This document shows positions 1-7,288 of a DNA stretch of 9,351 bases, one piece after another (position 1 is the stretch's first letter; each line of letters opens with the position of its first letter). Origin of the DNA: an uncultured bacterium (lineage in GTDB: Bacteria; UBP6; UBA1177; JAKLFG01). A program made the translations under genes and the position numbers. The stretch lies in NCBI GenBank assembly GCA_938048925.1, contig CALITV010000106.1, positions 1 to 9,351 of the forward strand, read 5' to 3'. Under the pieces are notes generated by a model. The model worked only from the letters and a program-made list of their open reading frames with translations. It did no database searches and was not told the DNA's origin.

Positions 1-66
1 CTGCGCGAAAAGTTCGGACTCGGCCCCCAAGCCTTCCGTGATGCGGTGCGGAGACTTGCCCGATGA
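1..66 (+). CDS. C-terminal end of an unidentified protein (partial)
   Basis: An open frame enters from the left edge and runs 21 codons to a TGA at 64-66. The visible tail is basic and probably helical, ending in RDAVRRLAR. The stop overlaps the ispG start as ATGA, the usual sign of a translationally coupled operon partner, which is the main reason to believe it is a real gene end. The tail is too short to assign a family. In other bacteria genes of the same pathway (dxr) or rseP can precede ispG, but nothing here identifies either. Confidence 0.5.
   Translation: MREKFGLGPQAFRDAVRRLAR
50..53 (+). promoter_or_regulatory. Ribosome binding site of ispG
   Basis: GGAG lies 9 bases before the ATG at 63, inside the end of the upstream frame. 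It supports 63 as the ispG start. Confidence 0.5.
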
Positions 67-1151
67 CGGTGCGCAAAAGTCGGACGATCCGTTTGGGGAA
101 AACACTCATCGGGGGCGGTCGTCCTCCGGTTCTTCAAACGATGATTACCACGCCGCTCGATCGTTTCGATGACGCGCTTGCCGAGGCGCACCGTGCCTAT
201 GAAATGGGGTGTCGTGTCGTGCGCACGGCGGTGCGTAACGAACAAGATGCCGGTCTGCTCGAGCGTTTCGTCGGTGAGTTCGACGGGGACCTCATCGCTG
301 ACATTCACTTCGACTATCGTTTGGCGCTCGCCGCCATTGCGGCGGGGGTTGCCGGTATCCGCTTCAATCCGGGGAACATCGGGGGGAAAGAGCGGGTGGC
401 GCTTCTTGTCGAGGAAGCAAAGAAACGGGAAGATCTCGCCGTCCGTATAGGGGTAAATGCCGGATCGCTGGAGAAGGACCTTCTCGAAGAGTACGGTGCT
501 CCTACGGCCAAGGCGCTCATCGAGAGTACGCGACGCTGGGTGAACTTTCTCGAGCACGAACTCGATTACCGCAACTTCAAGATTTCGGTGAAGTCTCATT
601 CCGTCGCCGAGACGATAGCGGCCTGTCGCGCCGTCGCTTCGTTCAGCGACGCGCCGCTCCATGTCGGAATCACCGAAGCGGGCGGCGGTGTCGGCGGCCG
701 GATAAAGTCGGCGGTGGGCATCGGTATCCTCGTTCAGGAGGGATTGGTGGACACCTTTCGGGTGAGCCTCACGGCGCCCATCGAGGATGAAATCGTAACC
801 GGCATGCACATTCTCAAGGCGTGCGGTTTTCTCGCAGGAGGCGGTGAGATAGTCTCTTGCCCGACTTGTGGGCGGACGCACGGGGCGTTGTTTACCTATT
901 ACGAGAAGTTAGAACGGTTTTTCGATGAGGCGCGCTGGTGGCTTCGTCCGCCGCTTACCGTGGCGCTAATGGGATGCGAGGTCAACGGTCCCGGTGAGGC
1001 GAAGGGTGCCGATCTAGGGCTTGCGTTAGGGCGAGGGTCTGCGCTCTATTTCGAGAAAGGAAACCTTGTCGAGAAATTCACCGACCAACAGGTAGCGTTC
1101 CGTCACTTCTTGATGTCCATTCGGAAGCGGTGGGGGCTTGAAGAGAACTAA
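63..1151 (+). CDS. ispG: 4-hydroxy-3-methylbut-2-en-1-yl diphosphate synthase (IspG/GcpE)
   Basis: This cytoplasmic [4Fe-4S] enzyme catalyses the next-to-last step of the MEP isoprenoid pathway, the reductive ring opening of methylerythritol cyclodiphosphate to HMBPP, using electrons from ferredoxin or flavodoxin. The 362 residues match the usual bacterial length. Visible family signatures, in order, are GIRFNPGNIG (near 98-107), IGVNAGSLE, FKISVKSH, HVGITEAGGG, SAVGIGILVQEGLVDTFRVS and MGCEVNGPGEA. The three cluster cysteines are C266 and C269 (SCPTCGRT) and C305, with the fourth ligand Glu at E312, all present. The N-terminal motif, normally VQSMTNT-like, reads LQTMITT here, a mild divergence. 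The start is fixed by the GGAG at 50-53 and the ATGA overlap with the preceding frame, which suggests co-transcription with that gene. Its end faces the end of the PrkA-like gene across about 31 bp. The assignment is very secure. Confidence 0.97.
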   Translation: MTVRKSRTIRLGKTLIGGGRPPVLQTMITTPLDRFDDALAEAHRAYEMGCRVVRTAVRNEQDAGLLERFVGEFDGDLIADIHFDYRLALAAIAAGVAGIRFNPGNIGGKERVALLVEEAKKREDLAVRIGVNAGSLEKDLLEEYGAPTAKALIESTRRWVNFLEHELDYRNFKISVKSHSVAETIAACRAVASFSDAPLHVGITEAGGGVGGRIKSAVGIGILVQEGLVDTFRVSLTAPIEDEIVTGMHILKACGFLAGGGEIVSCPTCGRTHGALFTYYEKLERFFDEARWWLRPPLTVALMGCEVNGPGEAKGADLGLALGRGSALYFEKGNLVEKFTDQQVAFRHFLMSIRKRWGLEEN

Positions 1152-1182
1152 TCGGGCGCATCCCTCTGGCACTCGGTATTAT

Positions 1183-3546
1183 TCAGTATTTCTCGTAGAG
1201 CCGGTTGTCGAGCACATAAAGGACGATCTGACGCGCTCCTTCGGGGGTATAGCGGAAACGGCTCTTGAGATTCTGGAGCAGGAGGGTAACATCCCGGCGA
1301 AGCCGTTCGTCATAGGTAGAAAAAGCGGGTAAGCCGAAATCGAGAATGGCGCGGCGGAAGTTCTCGTTCGCAGCGTAGGGGGTAAGAATGTTTTCACGAA
1401 GACGGCGGGTGTAGCGTTCGAGAAGGCGCTTGAAGAGTTCCGTTTCTTCGATTCGCTTTCCTTCTACCCGCATTTCTTGCGCAATGGTGACCGACACATA
1501 TTCGGTGCGCGTCTCGGTGCGGAATTCGGTGCGCCGTCGTTCCGAGGCCTCGGGTGAAAGGAGGAAGGACTCCATACCGGTGAGGTATTCTTCGGTCACG
1601 GTGATCGTGTCGCCGGTCGTCGGACATTTTTCGACTGATCCGATATCGTAGTTGAGAGCAAAGAGATAGTTCGTGAGGTCCCGCATGAGTTGTTCTTCGT
1701 TGAAAAACGAGAGCGCCGTCTTGACTTCTTGGAGCACCTGATAGTCGTACAGATCGGCGACCGCCTCGACGAAGCCGTCGGGTATCTCCCCGAAAACCGG
1801 TTCGTCGGTGCGGCTGAAGAAATCGAGCACCATGTCCATCGTAATGGGACGTCGTTGTTCTCCGTGGAGAGTGATGAGACGCGAAATGATGTTGAGCGAC
1901 TGGCGCCCGGAGAATCCTTTGAATCCTTCTTCTTCCGCCTCGGCGAGGATCTGTTGGCGCACCGAACGATCGAAGCGACGGAAATCCTCTTCGGAAAGCC
2001 ATTCGGGAATGCGGCCGGTATAAAGGTCCATCTTGAGAAGGAGCGCATCCTTGTCGAGGTACTTCCGATACTTCTCGATATCGGTGATCCATGTGCCTAT
2101 CGCCGCTGATTCGCGGTTGAGGCGGGAGGAGATGATAATCTTGGCGACCGCCGTGATGACGCCGGGAAGGAAAAGGCGGTCTATCTGTCTGCCGAATTTG
2201 TTGCGGTAGATGGTGACCTCGGTGTTGTAGTCGAGTATGTAGGGGATGCGGACGGTGACGATACGGTCTTGGAATGACTTCACATTCTCGTAGTGCACCT
2301 TGTCCTCGGGGTTTACCAGCCCCACGAAGAGCGATTTGATGCGCTCTTCGCCGAGTTCTATCTTGTGCACGCCGTCGCTGATGATGCCGTGGAGGTCTTT
2401 GAGCCGTTCGATGTTGTTTTCTTTGATGTCCATGAGGGCGTAGACGCCGTTGTTGGTTTTTGCGAGCACCGAATAGAGGAACTCGACGCCGTCGTTCTTG
2501 AGAAGATCGCAGATCATACGCTGGAGACGAGGATTTGTAAGCGGCTTGCGGACGAGGGGGTCGCCGGGGTTGAATATGGAAATGCCGCTGCCGAACTGGC
2601 GGTTGAAGTGAATGCGGCGGGCGTAAATCATGTTGAACACCTCGAGCGGATCGCCAAGGGTGTCGAGCAGTATCTCGTAGAGTGAACGGCAGATCGCGCA
2701 GGGGCTCTCTTTGAACACCCATTCGTATTCTTTGCGCTGGAACAGTTTCGTCTTGAAGGATCCCTTCGGGAGGAGTTCGTCGAGAAATTCACGACGGTTC
2801 GCCTTGGGGATCTGGAGGATTGGATGATCGCTGTTGGGGCACGAAAAACTGAGGAACCGTTTGGGGAAACGGGGGTCGGACTCTTTCCACTCGTTCATCC
2901 GTTCGGGGAGTTCTTCGTTGTTTCCCCGGTCGGCGGCGCGCCGCAGAGGCGGCTCGATGTTCTGAAATCCGCCGAGTCGTTCGATGTCGAGTTTCCAATA
3001 AGTCTTGAAATAAGCGCCCTCCGGAAGGCGGACATACTCTTCGAGCCGCTGGAGGAGGTTGTTGAGAAAGGTACTTTTGCCGCTTCCGGGAGGTCCCTCG
3101 AACAGGATGAGGTGATTGTTCTGCACCCCCTTCTCGAACGAATCCACGAGTGCCATGAGACGGTTGGCAAAAAGACGGTCGGCGAAGAAGGGATTGTCGC
3201 TTCCTTTCACGAAGAGTGCGTCGCAGTCCCAGTTGACGAACCCGACCGACTCGGGGTCGCCGCGGTATTCGTCGCGGCCGTTGCCGACATAGTGGTGCAC
3301 CATGTCGTGGAAGAGGCGGAAGATATCGCGGAATACGATCTCCGGCTGTGTCGTCGCGAGGTTCAGAAACTGGTCGAAAGAGAGAGGTTCCCGACGCTCT
3401 TTCCCACGCAGACGGGTGCCGAGCGCGATGAGTGCCGGTATGCGTTCGCGCGTCCCATCGAGGACATCAACGATGTGGTGCGGCACAACCTCTTTGAGCC
3501 GTTTGCGGGCCTTTTTTTCTTCGGGGGGGATATTCTTCGCGCTCAT
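1183..3546 (-). CDS. PrkA-family AAA+ serine protein kinase/ATPase, long divergent form
   Basis: This is a 787-residue cytoplasmic protein of the PrkA/YeaG AAA+ family. The Walker A motif GPPGSGKST is at 151-159. A segment SCPNSDHPILQIP (235-247) resembles the CPMHEEPLHLIP-type motif of PrkA proteins, and C283-x-x-C286 follows, so C236, C283 and C286 may bind a metal. FNPGDPLVRKPLTNP (325-339), a Walker-B-like strand GVYALMD (367-373) and FQDRIVTVRIPYILDYNTEV (425-444) also match the family. The C-terminal part (about 540-787) is helical and charged. YeaG and PrkA are about 630-650 residues, so this form has extra sequence at the N-terminus, after Walker A and probably at the C-terminus. I chose ATG at 3546 because it overlaps the lipoprotein stop (TGATG). 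No clear Shine-Dalgarno is seen, which implies translational coupling. The usual partners YeaH (DUF444) and SpoVR are not adjacent. Kinase activity is assigned by family only; protease activity has also been proposed for the B. subtilis protein. Confidence 0.85.
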   Translation of the reverse strand: MSAKNIPPEEKKARKRLKEVVPHHIVDVLDGTRERIPALIALGTRLRGKERREPLSFDQFLNLATTQPEIVFRDIFRLFHDMVHHYVGNGRDEYRGDPESVGFVNWDCDALFVKGSDNPFFADRLFANRLMALVDSFEKGVQNNHLILFEGPPGSGKSTFLNNLLQRLEEYVRLPEGAYFKTYWKLDIERLGGFQNIEPPLRRAADRGNNEELPERMNEWKESDPRFPKRFLSFSCPNSDHPILQIPKANRREFLDELLPKGSFKTKLFQRKEYEWVFKESPCAICRSLYEILLDTLGDPLEVFNMIYARRIHFNRQFGSGISIFNPGDPLVRKPLTNPRLQRMICDLLKNDGVEFLYSVLAKTNNGVYALMDIKENNIERLKDLHGIISDGVHKIELGEERIKSLFVGLVNPEDKVHYENVKSFQDRIVTVRIPYILDYNTEVTIYRNKFGRQIDRLFLPGVITAVAKIIISSRLNRESAAIGTWITDIEKYRKYLDKDALLLKMDLYTGRIPEWLSEEDFRRFDRSVRQQILAEAEEEGFKGFSGRQSLNIISRLITLHGEQRRPITMDMVLDFFSRTDEPVFGEIPDGFVEAVADLYDYQVLQEVKTALSFFNEEQLMRDLTNYLFALNYDIGSVEKCPTTGDTITVTEEYLTGMESFLLSPEASERRRTEFRTETRTEYVSVTIAQEMRVEGKRIEETELFKRLLERYTRRLRENILTPYAANENFRRAILDFGLPAFSTYDERLRRDVTLLLQNLKSRFRYTPEGARQIVLYVLDNRLYEKY

Positions 3547-5162
3547 CAGGAAGGACCGGTGCCCGGTTTGAATTCTTCGTATTGCCACTGGAAGTTGTCG
3601 AGGAGCACTGCTGAATTGTAGATGTAATCGGTCGAGCCCCACGGGCCGGTATCCCAAATGACAAAGCGCAATTCTATCACCTCGCCGCCTTTCACATTAC
3701 CGCGGGTCGTCAGCCAGCCGGTGCCGCCGTAGGTCTCAAAGCCGGTTCCTTGCAATTCGTCGGTGCCGACACAGGTGGTGATCACCGTCCCGCTATCGCT
3801 AGTGCCGTTAGTGCACTGTTTGAAAAGCCCTGCCGGCGCAAGATTGACACCGACGGGGTTAGGATTGTTGGAGGCGTCGAACCACAGCGCAAGGTTCTTG
3901 TCGGGAGGGTTGGCAAGTTCGGGATGGTCGCTCGGTGCAGTGTAACCCGAATCGAGGAGCGTCAGGAGAAAGTCGTTGTAGTCGGAGCAAACATACTTCA
4001 CATATTCTTGGGAAAAGAAGTAGAGATTGAAACTGAACGATTTTGCTGCCGCCGGCGTGCAGAGCCGTAGGCGGAACATGACGGGATCGTTGACCGATCC
4101 GGTTATTCCCGAACCGCCACAGGCAGGTGAGGTCGGAAACTGGTTGTTGTTCGCGGTAAGCCAATCGCCGGGTGCTGTGCTCGTTTTTTGCTGTTTGCCG
4201 CCGAACTTGTTACTGTCGAATGGGTCGGCAGCGAAACCGGTGGTGAGCATGATAAAACGGGAACCCGCTTTTGGAGCAATTACATTGCCGAATTTGGTGA
4301 AAATCGCATGGCTCTGGGGGTGGGGTGTTCCGCTGCCATCCGGAAGGACGAAGTCGGCGGCGATAATGCCCCAGTCGCTGCAATTATTACCCACCGGGAC
4401 CAGCGTGTCGCTCGATGTCTTGCAGATGCCGATTGCCTTGGCGAAATCAATGGGATCCGCAGAAGAAGTACTCACTTCGTCATCACAGTCGTAGAGTCCT
4501 TCGTCAATTTGGTCGTTGCAGTTGTCATCGAGACCGTTCGGTATCTCGGGCGCACCCGGATAGACATTCTTGGGATCGGGGCAGCCGTCGTCGCCCTCGG
4601 TGGTGTAGCAACAATCGAGTCCGCCACACTCGGTAACCCCGTCGCCGTCCTGATCGAGGTTGTCGGGTGTTCCATCGCAGTCTTGATCAATCCCATCGCC
4701 ACAGAGATCCCAAGTCGGCAAGACCTCTCCGGAGCAGGCGCCCCATGTGCCGTCCTGTCGGCAGATGCGTTTTCCTGCTTTGCAGGGACCAACCCCTTCG
4801 GTGCCGTTGGGGCCGGTATAAGGGCAGGGTTCTTCGGTAGTAGGGATGCAATCCATGCCGTCGGTGTCCATGTCCCCATCGGGGACGACATCGGAGCCGT
4901 CGTCGTTGTCAGGGCTGTCGGTATCGTCGGATATCGTTTCAGTGTCAGCCGAACCGTCTTTCTCGGGAAGACCTGTCTCGGTCGGAGTGGTGTCGCTGTC
5001 GGTGTCATCGTAATCGGTCGTTCCGATCGGCTCGCAGGTGCCGGTCGCCTCGTTGCATTCAAATCCCTCGGGACAGGGGGTCGGACATGCCGACGAAGAA
5101 CCGCCGCCGCAACCGATGATAACAAGCGTCGCAAACGCCGTGACAGAAATAAATGACCGCAT
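3546..5162 (-). CDS. Cys/Asp-rich surface lipoprotein with MopE-type metal-binding motif and choice-of-anchor L domain
   Basis: This is an exported 538-residue lipoprotein of unknown function. Residues 1-17 form a signal peptide ending in lipobox IIGC with lipidated C18. G19 at +2 is not Asp, which favours outer-membrane sorting if Lol rules apply. Next come a small Cys module (C26, C30, C36, C43), a very acidic Asp/Thr/Ser linker (about 47-104), and a Cys module with the GxWGxCxG pattern (105-148). The MopE-like segment (about 154-222) carries CGDGIDQDCDG, DQDGDG, YPGAPEIPNG and DDNCNDQIDEG, including D159-x-D161-x-D163-G and D170-x-D172-x-D174-G, which suit Ca or other metal binding. The rest (about 236-528) matches the choice-of-anchor L family: AIGICKT, WGIIAADFV, SFSFNLYFFSQEYVKYVCSD, GTGFETY, LRFVIWDTG and AVLLDNFQW. 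No C-terminal anchor follows; the N-terminal lipid replaces it. The start at 5162 is set by GGAGG 5 bases upstream and the perfect signal peptide. An in-frame ATG at 5552 is ignored. Confidence 0.9.
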   Translation of the reverse strand: MRSFISVTAFATLVIIGCGGGSSSACPTPCPEGFECNEATGTCEPIGTTDYDDTDSDTTPTETGLPEKDGSADTETISDDTDSPDNDDGSDVVPDGDMDTDGMDCIPTTEEPCPYTGPNGTEGVGPCKAGKRICRQDGTWGACSGEVLPTWDLCGDGIDQDCDGTPDNLDQDGDGVTECGGLDCCYTTEGDDGCPDPKNVYPGAPEIPNGLDDNCNDQIDEGLYDCDDEVSTSSADPIDFAKAIGICKTSSDTLVPVGNNCSDWGIIAADFVLPDGSGTPHPQSHAIFTKFGNVIAPKAGSRFIMLTTGFAADPFDSNKFGGKQQKTSTAPGDWLTANNNQFPTSPACGGSGITGSVNDPVMFRLRLCTPAAAKSFSFNLYFFSQEYVKYVCSDYNDFLLTLLDSGYTAPSDHPELANPPDKNLALWFDASNNPNPVGVNLAPAGLFKQCTNGTSDSGTVITTCVGTDELQGTGFETYGGTGWLTTRGNVKGGEVIELRFVIWDTGPWGSTDYIYNSAVLLDNFQWQYEEFKPGTGPS

Positions 5163-5167
5163 AATGA

Positions 5168-5172
5168 CCTCC
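5168..5172 (-). promoter_or_regulatory. Ribosome binding site of the lipoprotein gene
   Basis: On the - strand the sequence is GGAGG, 5 bases before the ATG at 5162. It is the strongest Shine-Dalgarno in the window and decides the start in favour of 5162 over the upstream in-frame ATG at 5552. Confidence 0.8.
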
Positions 5173-5193
5173 GCATGGTCGTGAACGAAAATA

Positions 5194-5222
5194 AGTGTAG
5201 CACAGCGGGAAATAAATTGCAA
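5194..5222 (-). promoter_or_regulatory. Sigma-70-like promoter of the lipoprotein/PrkA unit
   Basis: Reading the - strand, a -35-like TTGCAA (5217-5222) is separated by exactly 17 bases from a -10-like TACACT (5194-5199), preceded by TGC as an extended -10. Transcription would start near 5187 and give a leader of about 25 bases holding the GGAGG at 5168-5172. It sits in the only gap of notable size on the - strand, and the region is locally AT-rich relative to the surrounding genes. The fit is by eye to the E. coli consensus; the host sigma factor could differ. Confidence 0.6.
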
Positions 5223-5242
5223 AGGAAAGAAGGATTTGTCTT

Positions 5243-7288
5243 TCAGGGGGCCGGTGTGGTTCCACGGGTCCTGAGAAAGCGGCCGATGATGGTGATGTCG
5301 GGACGGGAACGTATCTGCACATGTCGTTTTTCCCACAGGAGTTTGGAGAACAGCGCTTCGTTCTCCGCCTCTTGGGAGGGGCCGAAGAGTCCAGTCACCA
5401 GCGTCCGACGCGGCGCGAGCGTTGCGACGAGATCGGCGATGTCGCCGTGTTGCAGGATTCCGGGAACACGAAGCGCGAGTTCGCGGATGAGGGCATTGCT
5501 CCCCGTCTCGGAGGGCACGAGCGAGATGGGAATGCCGTTCAAGGCGAGCCATTCGATTCGATCGGTGCGATGGGCGGCGAAAAGTGCGGCGAGTGTTGCT
5601 TCTGGTCCCTCCGCATAGAGCCCGACCGAAATGTTCTCGCCGAAACGTTCCTCGAGATATGCAACCGCCGCAAGGATGTCGGTGCTTTGCTGAGCCGCCG
5701 CCGGTATCCCGGCGATGAGCGCCGCGATAGCGCCGCGTCTCCCTCTCACGGGACAGAGGAATCGGTCGAAAAGGTTGCCCTCTTCCATACGGCGGAGCGA
5801 GATCTCGAGCACAACGCTGCCCTCGGTCACGAGGTCATCAGCCATCGTGCGCGCCGAGGGGCTTTCGGAGATGACGATGACGATGTTTGCGGCGTGAGGA
5901 GGAACCGAAAGGAAGAGGGGAACCCGTATGCCGTAGTCCGAAACGACGCTGACGACCTCGGTGAGCGTCTCTCCATCGAGCATGGTTCGGTGAATGATGG
6001 GGGAGAGCGGCGGCGGCGACCCCCAGAGACCGGCTCCGGCGAAATCACGAATCGCTTCGGCGAACTCTTGACCGTACCTCTCCGGCCCGATCTCATCGCG
6101 TCGCGCGCGGATCGTATCACGGAAGATAAGCGCCTCGCGGCGTCCCAATTCTATGAGCGGTATTTCGGCGTGATGGGGGGAGTCGAGTGCCAGTTCGGCA
6201 GCGGAAGGAAGATCTTCCAGTTCCTCTTCCACGACCGGGATCGCAAGATGCTCGGCGAGAAAAGCATAGATGGCCTGACGACACAAAGGGGAGAGTTTTG
6301 CCGTCTCACAGGAATCGGAAACTTCGAATGCATCGGAGGCTCCGAGAAAGCGGTACAATTCGCCGGTGCGCCGGAGTGTATCTTTGTGAGGAACTGACTG
6401 TTCGAGAGAGGTCCGCGAAGGAGCAACGAGGAGGGGGCGCGGCGCGATGAGCGCAAAGAGGTGGTGCGGAGAGAAACTGCGATGCGGAAGGATGAAAATC
6501 TCTGCGGTTTTCCCCGAGGCGGCGAGCGCCTGAAAAGAGGTCGTCACGGAAAGGGCGGCGGCTGCGACGACCCGTTCGTCGAGGGCGGCGGCGCACACGC
6601 CGGCGAGGGCGCTCGCGCCGGTGCCGATGAGCACGATGCGGGAGGCTGCGATCTCTGGAAGCATCGTGAGAAGGGTTATGGCCTGTCGCTGCGCCGAAAC
6701 GATGATCGAGAGCGATGTAAAGCCGGCGGCGAGAAGCGTTTCTTCGCCTGCCTCCTTTTCCCGTGATCCCGTTCCGGGCGATTCGAGGGTAAGGACGGCG
6801 ATTCCTCGTGAAGCGATTGTGGCGGCAAGGTGTCGAGTCGCCCGCGAAGCGATGTTTTCTTTGGCGACGGTGACGATTACTGCGGGAAACGGTGGTGGAA
6901 GGGCTGCCGGGAGGTAGAGCGCGGCGTTTGCCCTGATGCCGGGAAGCACGGTGAAGGAGAGAGGCGTCACCCGGTAGCGTTCGTGAAGAACAGTTTCGCC
7001 CGAGTGATAGTTCGGCCGGTGGAGAGGGAACATATCGGTGCCGAGCGCACGCGCAACCTCCTGTTGATAAAAATGACGTGCCGTTTCCCACTCGGAAATC
7101 TCTTTCGGAGGTACGAGAGCGCCGGGAGGTTCCATCGAAAGGAGACGGTTGCAGAAGGCTGCCGTCTGGTGCCGAGTATCGAACGGGTAAGCAAAGCGCT
7201 CGTCGAGCCGCTCGTTGCGGAAAACGAGCAAAAACAAGGTGACGCCAGCGGCGATGGAACCGCAGAAAACGAGGATGACTTTTTTCAT
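5243..7288 (-). CDS. Membrane-anchored protein with tandem degenerate alpha/beta-hydrolase-like domains
   Basis: This is a 681-residue protein with one N-terminal membrane segment (about 3-23), likely leaving the rest outside the cytoplasm. Domain 1 (about 110-349) resembles acetyl-xylan-esterase/dienelactone-hydrolase-type folds: a nucleophile-elbow-like IGTGASALAG (221-230) with S226 as the only candidate nucleophile, then AALDERVVAAAA, HHLFALIAPRPLLV (275-288) and YAFLAEHL (341-348). The usual Asp after APRPLL and the His before the last helix are not where expected (PSRTSLEQ, SDSCETAKLS). Domain 2 (about 435-680) repeats the plan: ISVGLYAEGPEATLAALFAA (553-572), VPGILQHGDIADLVATLAPR (608-627). 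No Ser sits at its elbow. I infer a binding or scaffold role, or at most one active site; the substrate is unknown. Its ATG overlaps the stop of the GT-C gene (ATGA), so the two are probably translated together and may act on the same glycan or lipid. Confidence 0.75.
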   Translation of the reverse strand: MKKVILVFCGSIAAGVTLFLLVFRNERLDERFAYPFDTRHQTAAFCNRLLSMEPPGALVPPKEISEWETARHFYQQEVARALGTDMFPLHRPNYHSGETVLHERYRVTPLSFTVLPGIRANAALYLPAALPPPFPAVIVTVAKENIASRATRHLAATIASRGIAVLTLESPGTGSREKEAGEETLLAAGFTSLSIIVSAQRQAITLLTMLPEIAASRIVLIGTGASALAGVCAAALDERVVAAAALSVTTSFQALAASGKTAEIFILPHRSFSPHHLFALIAPRPLLVAPSRTSLEQSVPHKDTLRRTGELYRFLGASDAFEVSDSCETAKLSPLCRQAIYAFLAEHLAIPVVEEELEDLPSAAELALDSPHHAEIPLIELGRREALIFRDTIRARRDEIGPERYGQEFAEAIRDFAGAGLWGSPPPLSPIIHRTMLDGETLTEVVSVVSDYGIRVPLFLSVPPHAANIVIVISESPSARTMADDLVTEGSVVLEISLRRMEEGNLFDRFLCPVRGRRGAIAALIAGIPAAAQQSTDILAAVAYLEERFGENISVGLYAEGPEATLAALFAAHRTDRIEWLALNGIPISLVPSETGSNALIRELALRVPGILQHGDIADLVATLAPRRTLVTGLFGPSQEAENEALFSKLLWEKRHVQIRSRPDITIIGRFLRTRGTTPAP

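Noticed and set aside
1138..1332. 64-codon + strand frame overlapping the end of ispG
   Set aside because: It mostly lies antisense to the C-terminus of the PrkA-like gene and has no motif or ribosome binding site.
2824..3621. 265-codon + strand open frame opposite the PrkA-like gene
   Set aside because: It is antisense to the conserved AAA+ core, including Walker A, and shows no family features of its own.
3547..3657. Upstream in-frame start for the PrkA-like gene at 3657
   Set aside because: It would add 37 residues read out of frame through the conserved end of the lipoprotein, with no family similarity. ATG at 3546 fits the TGATG junction.
4188..5156. 322-codon + strand open frame opposite the lipoprotein
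   Set aside because: Its Val/Gly/Ile-rich repetitive translation is the mirror of the Asp/Thr/Cys-rich coding strand. The - strand has signal peptide, ribosome binding site and domain matches.
5256..5265. Inverted repeat GTGG-TT-CCAC near the end of the hydrolase-like gene, considered as a terminator
   Set aside because: The stem is 4 bp with a 2-base loop, lies inside the coding sequence and has no T tract after it.
5163..5552. Upstream in-frame start for the lipoprotein at 5552
   Set aside because: It would bury the signal peptide and lipobox behind 130 Arg/His-rich residues overlapping the hydrolase-like gene, and would ignore the strong GGAGG before 5162.
5321..6397. 358-codon + strand open frame opposite the hydrolase-like gene
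   Set aside because: It is fully antisense to a gene with recognisable domains, has a charge-rich composition without motifs, and lacks a ribosome binding site or sensible context. Long antisense frames are common in GC-rich genes.
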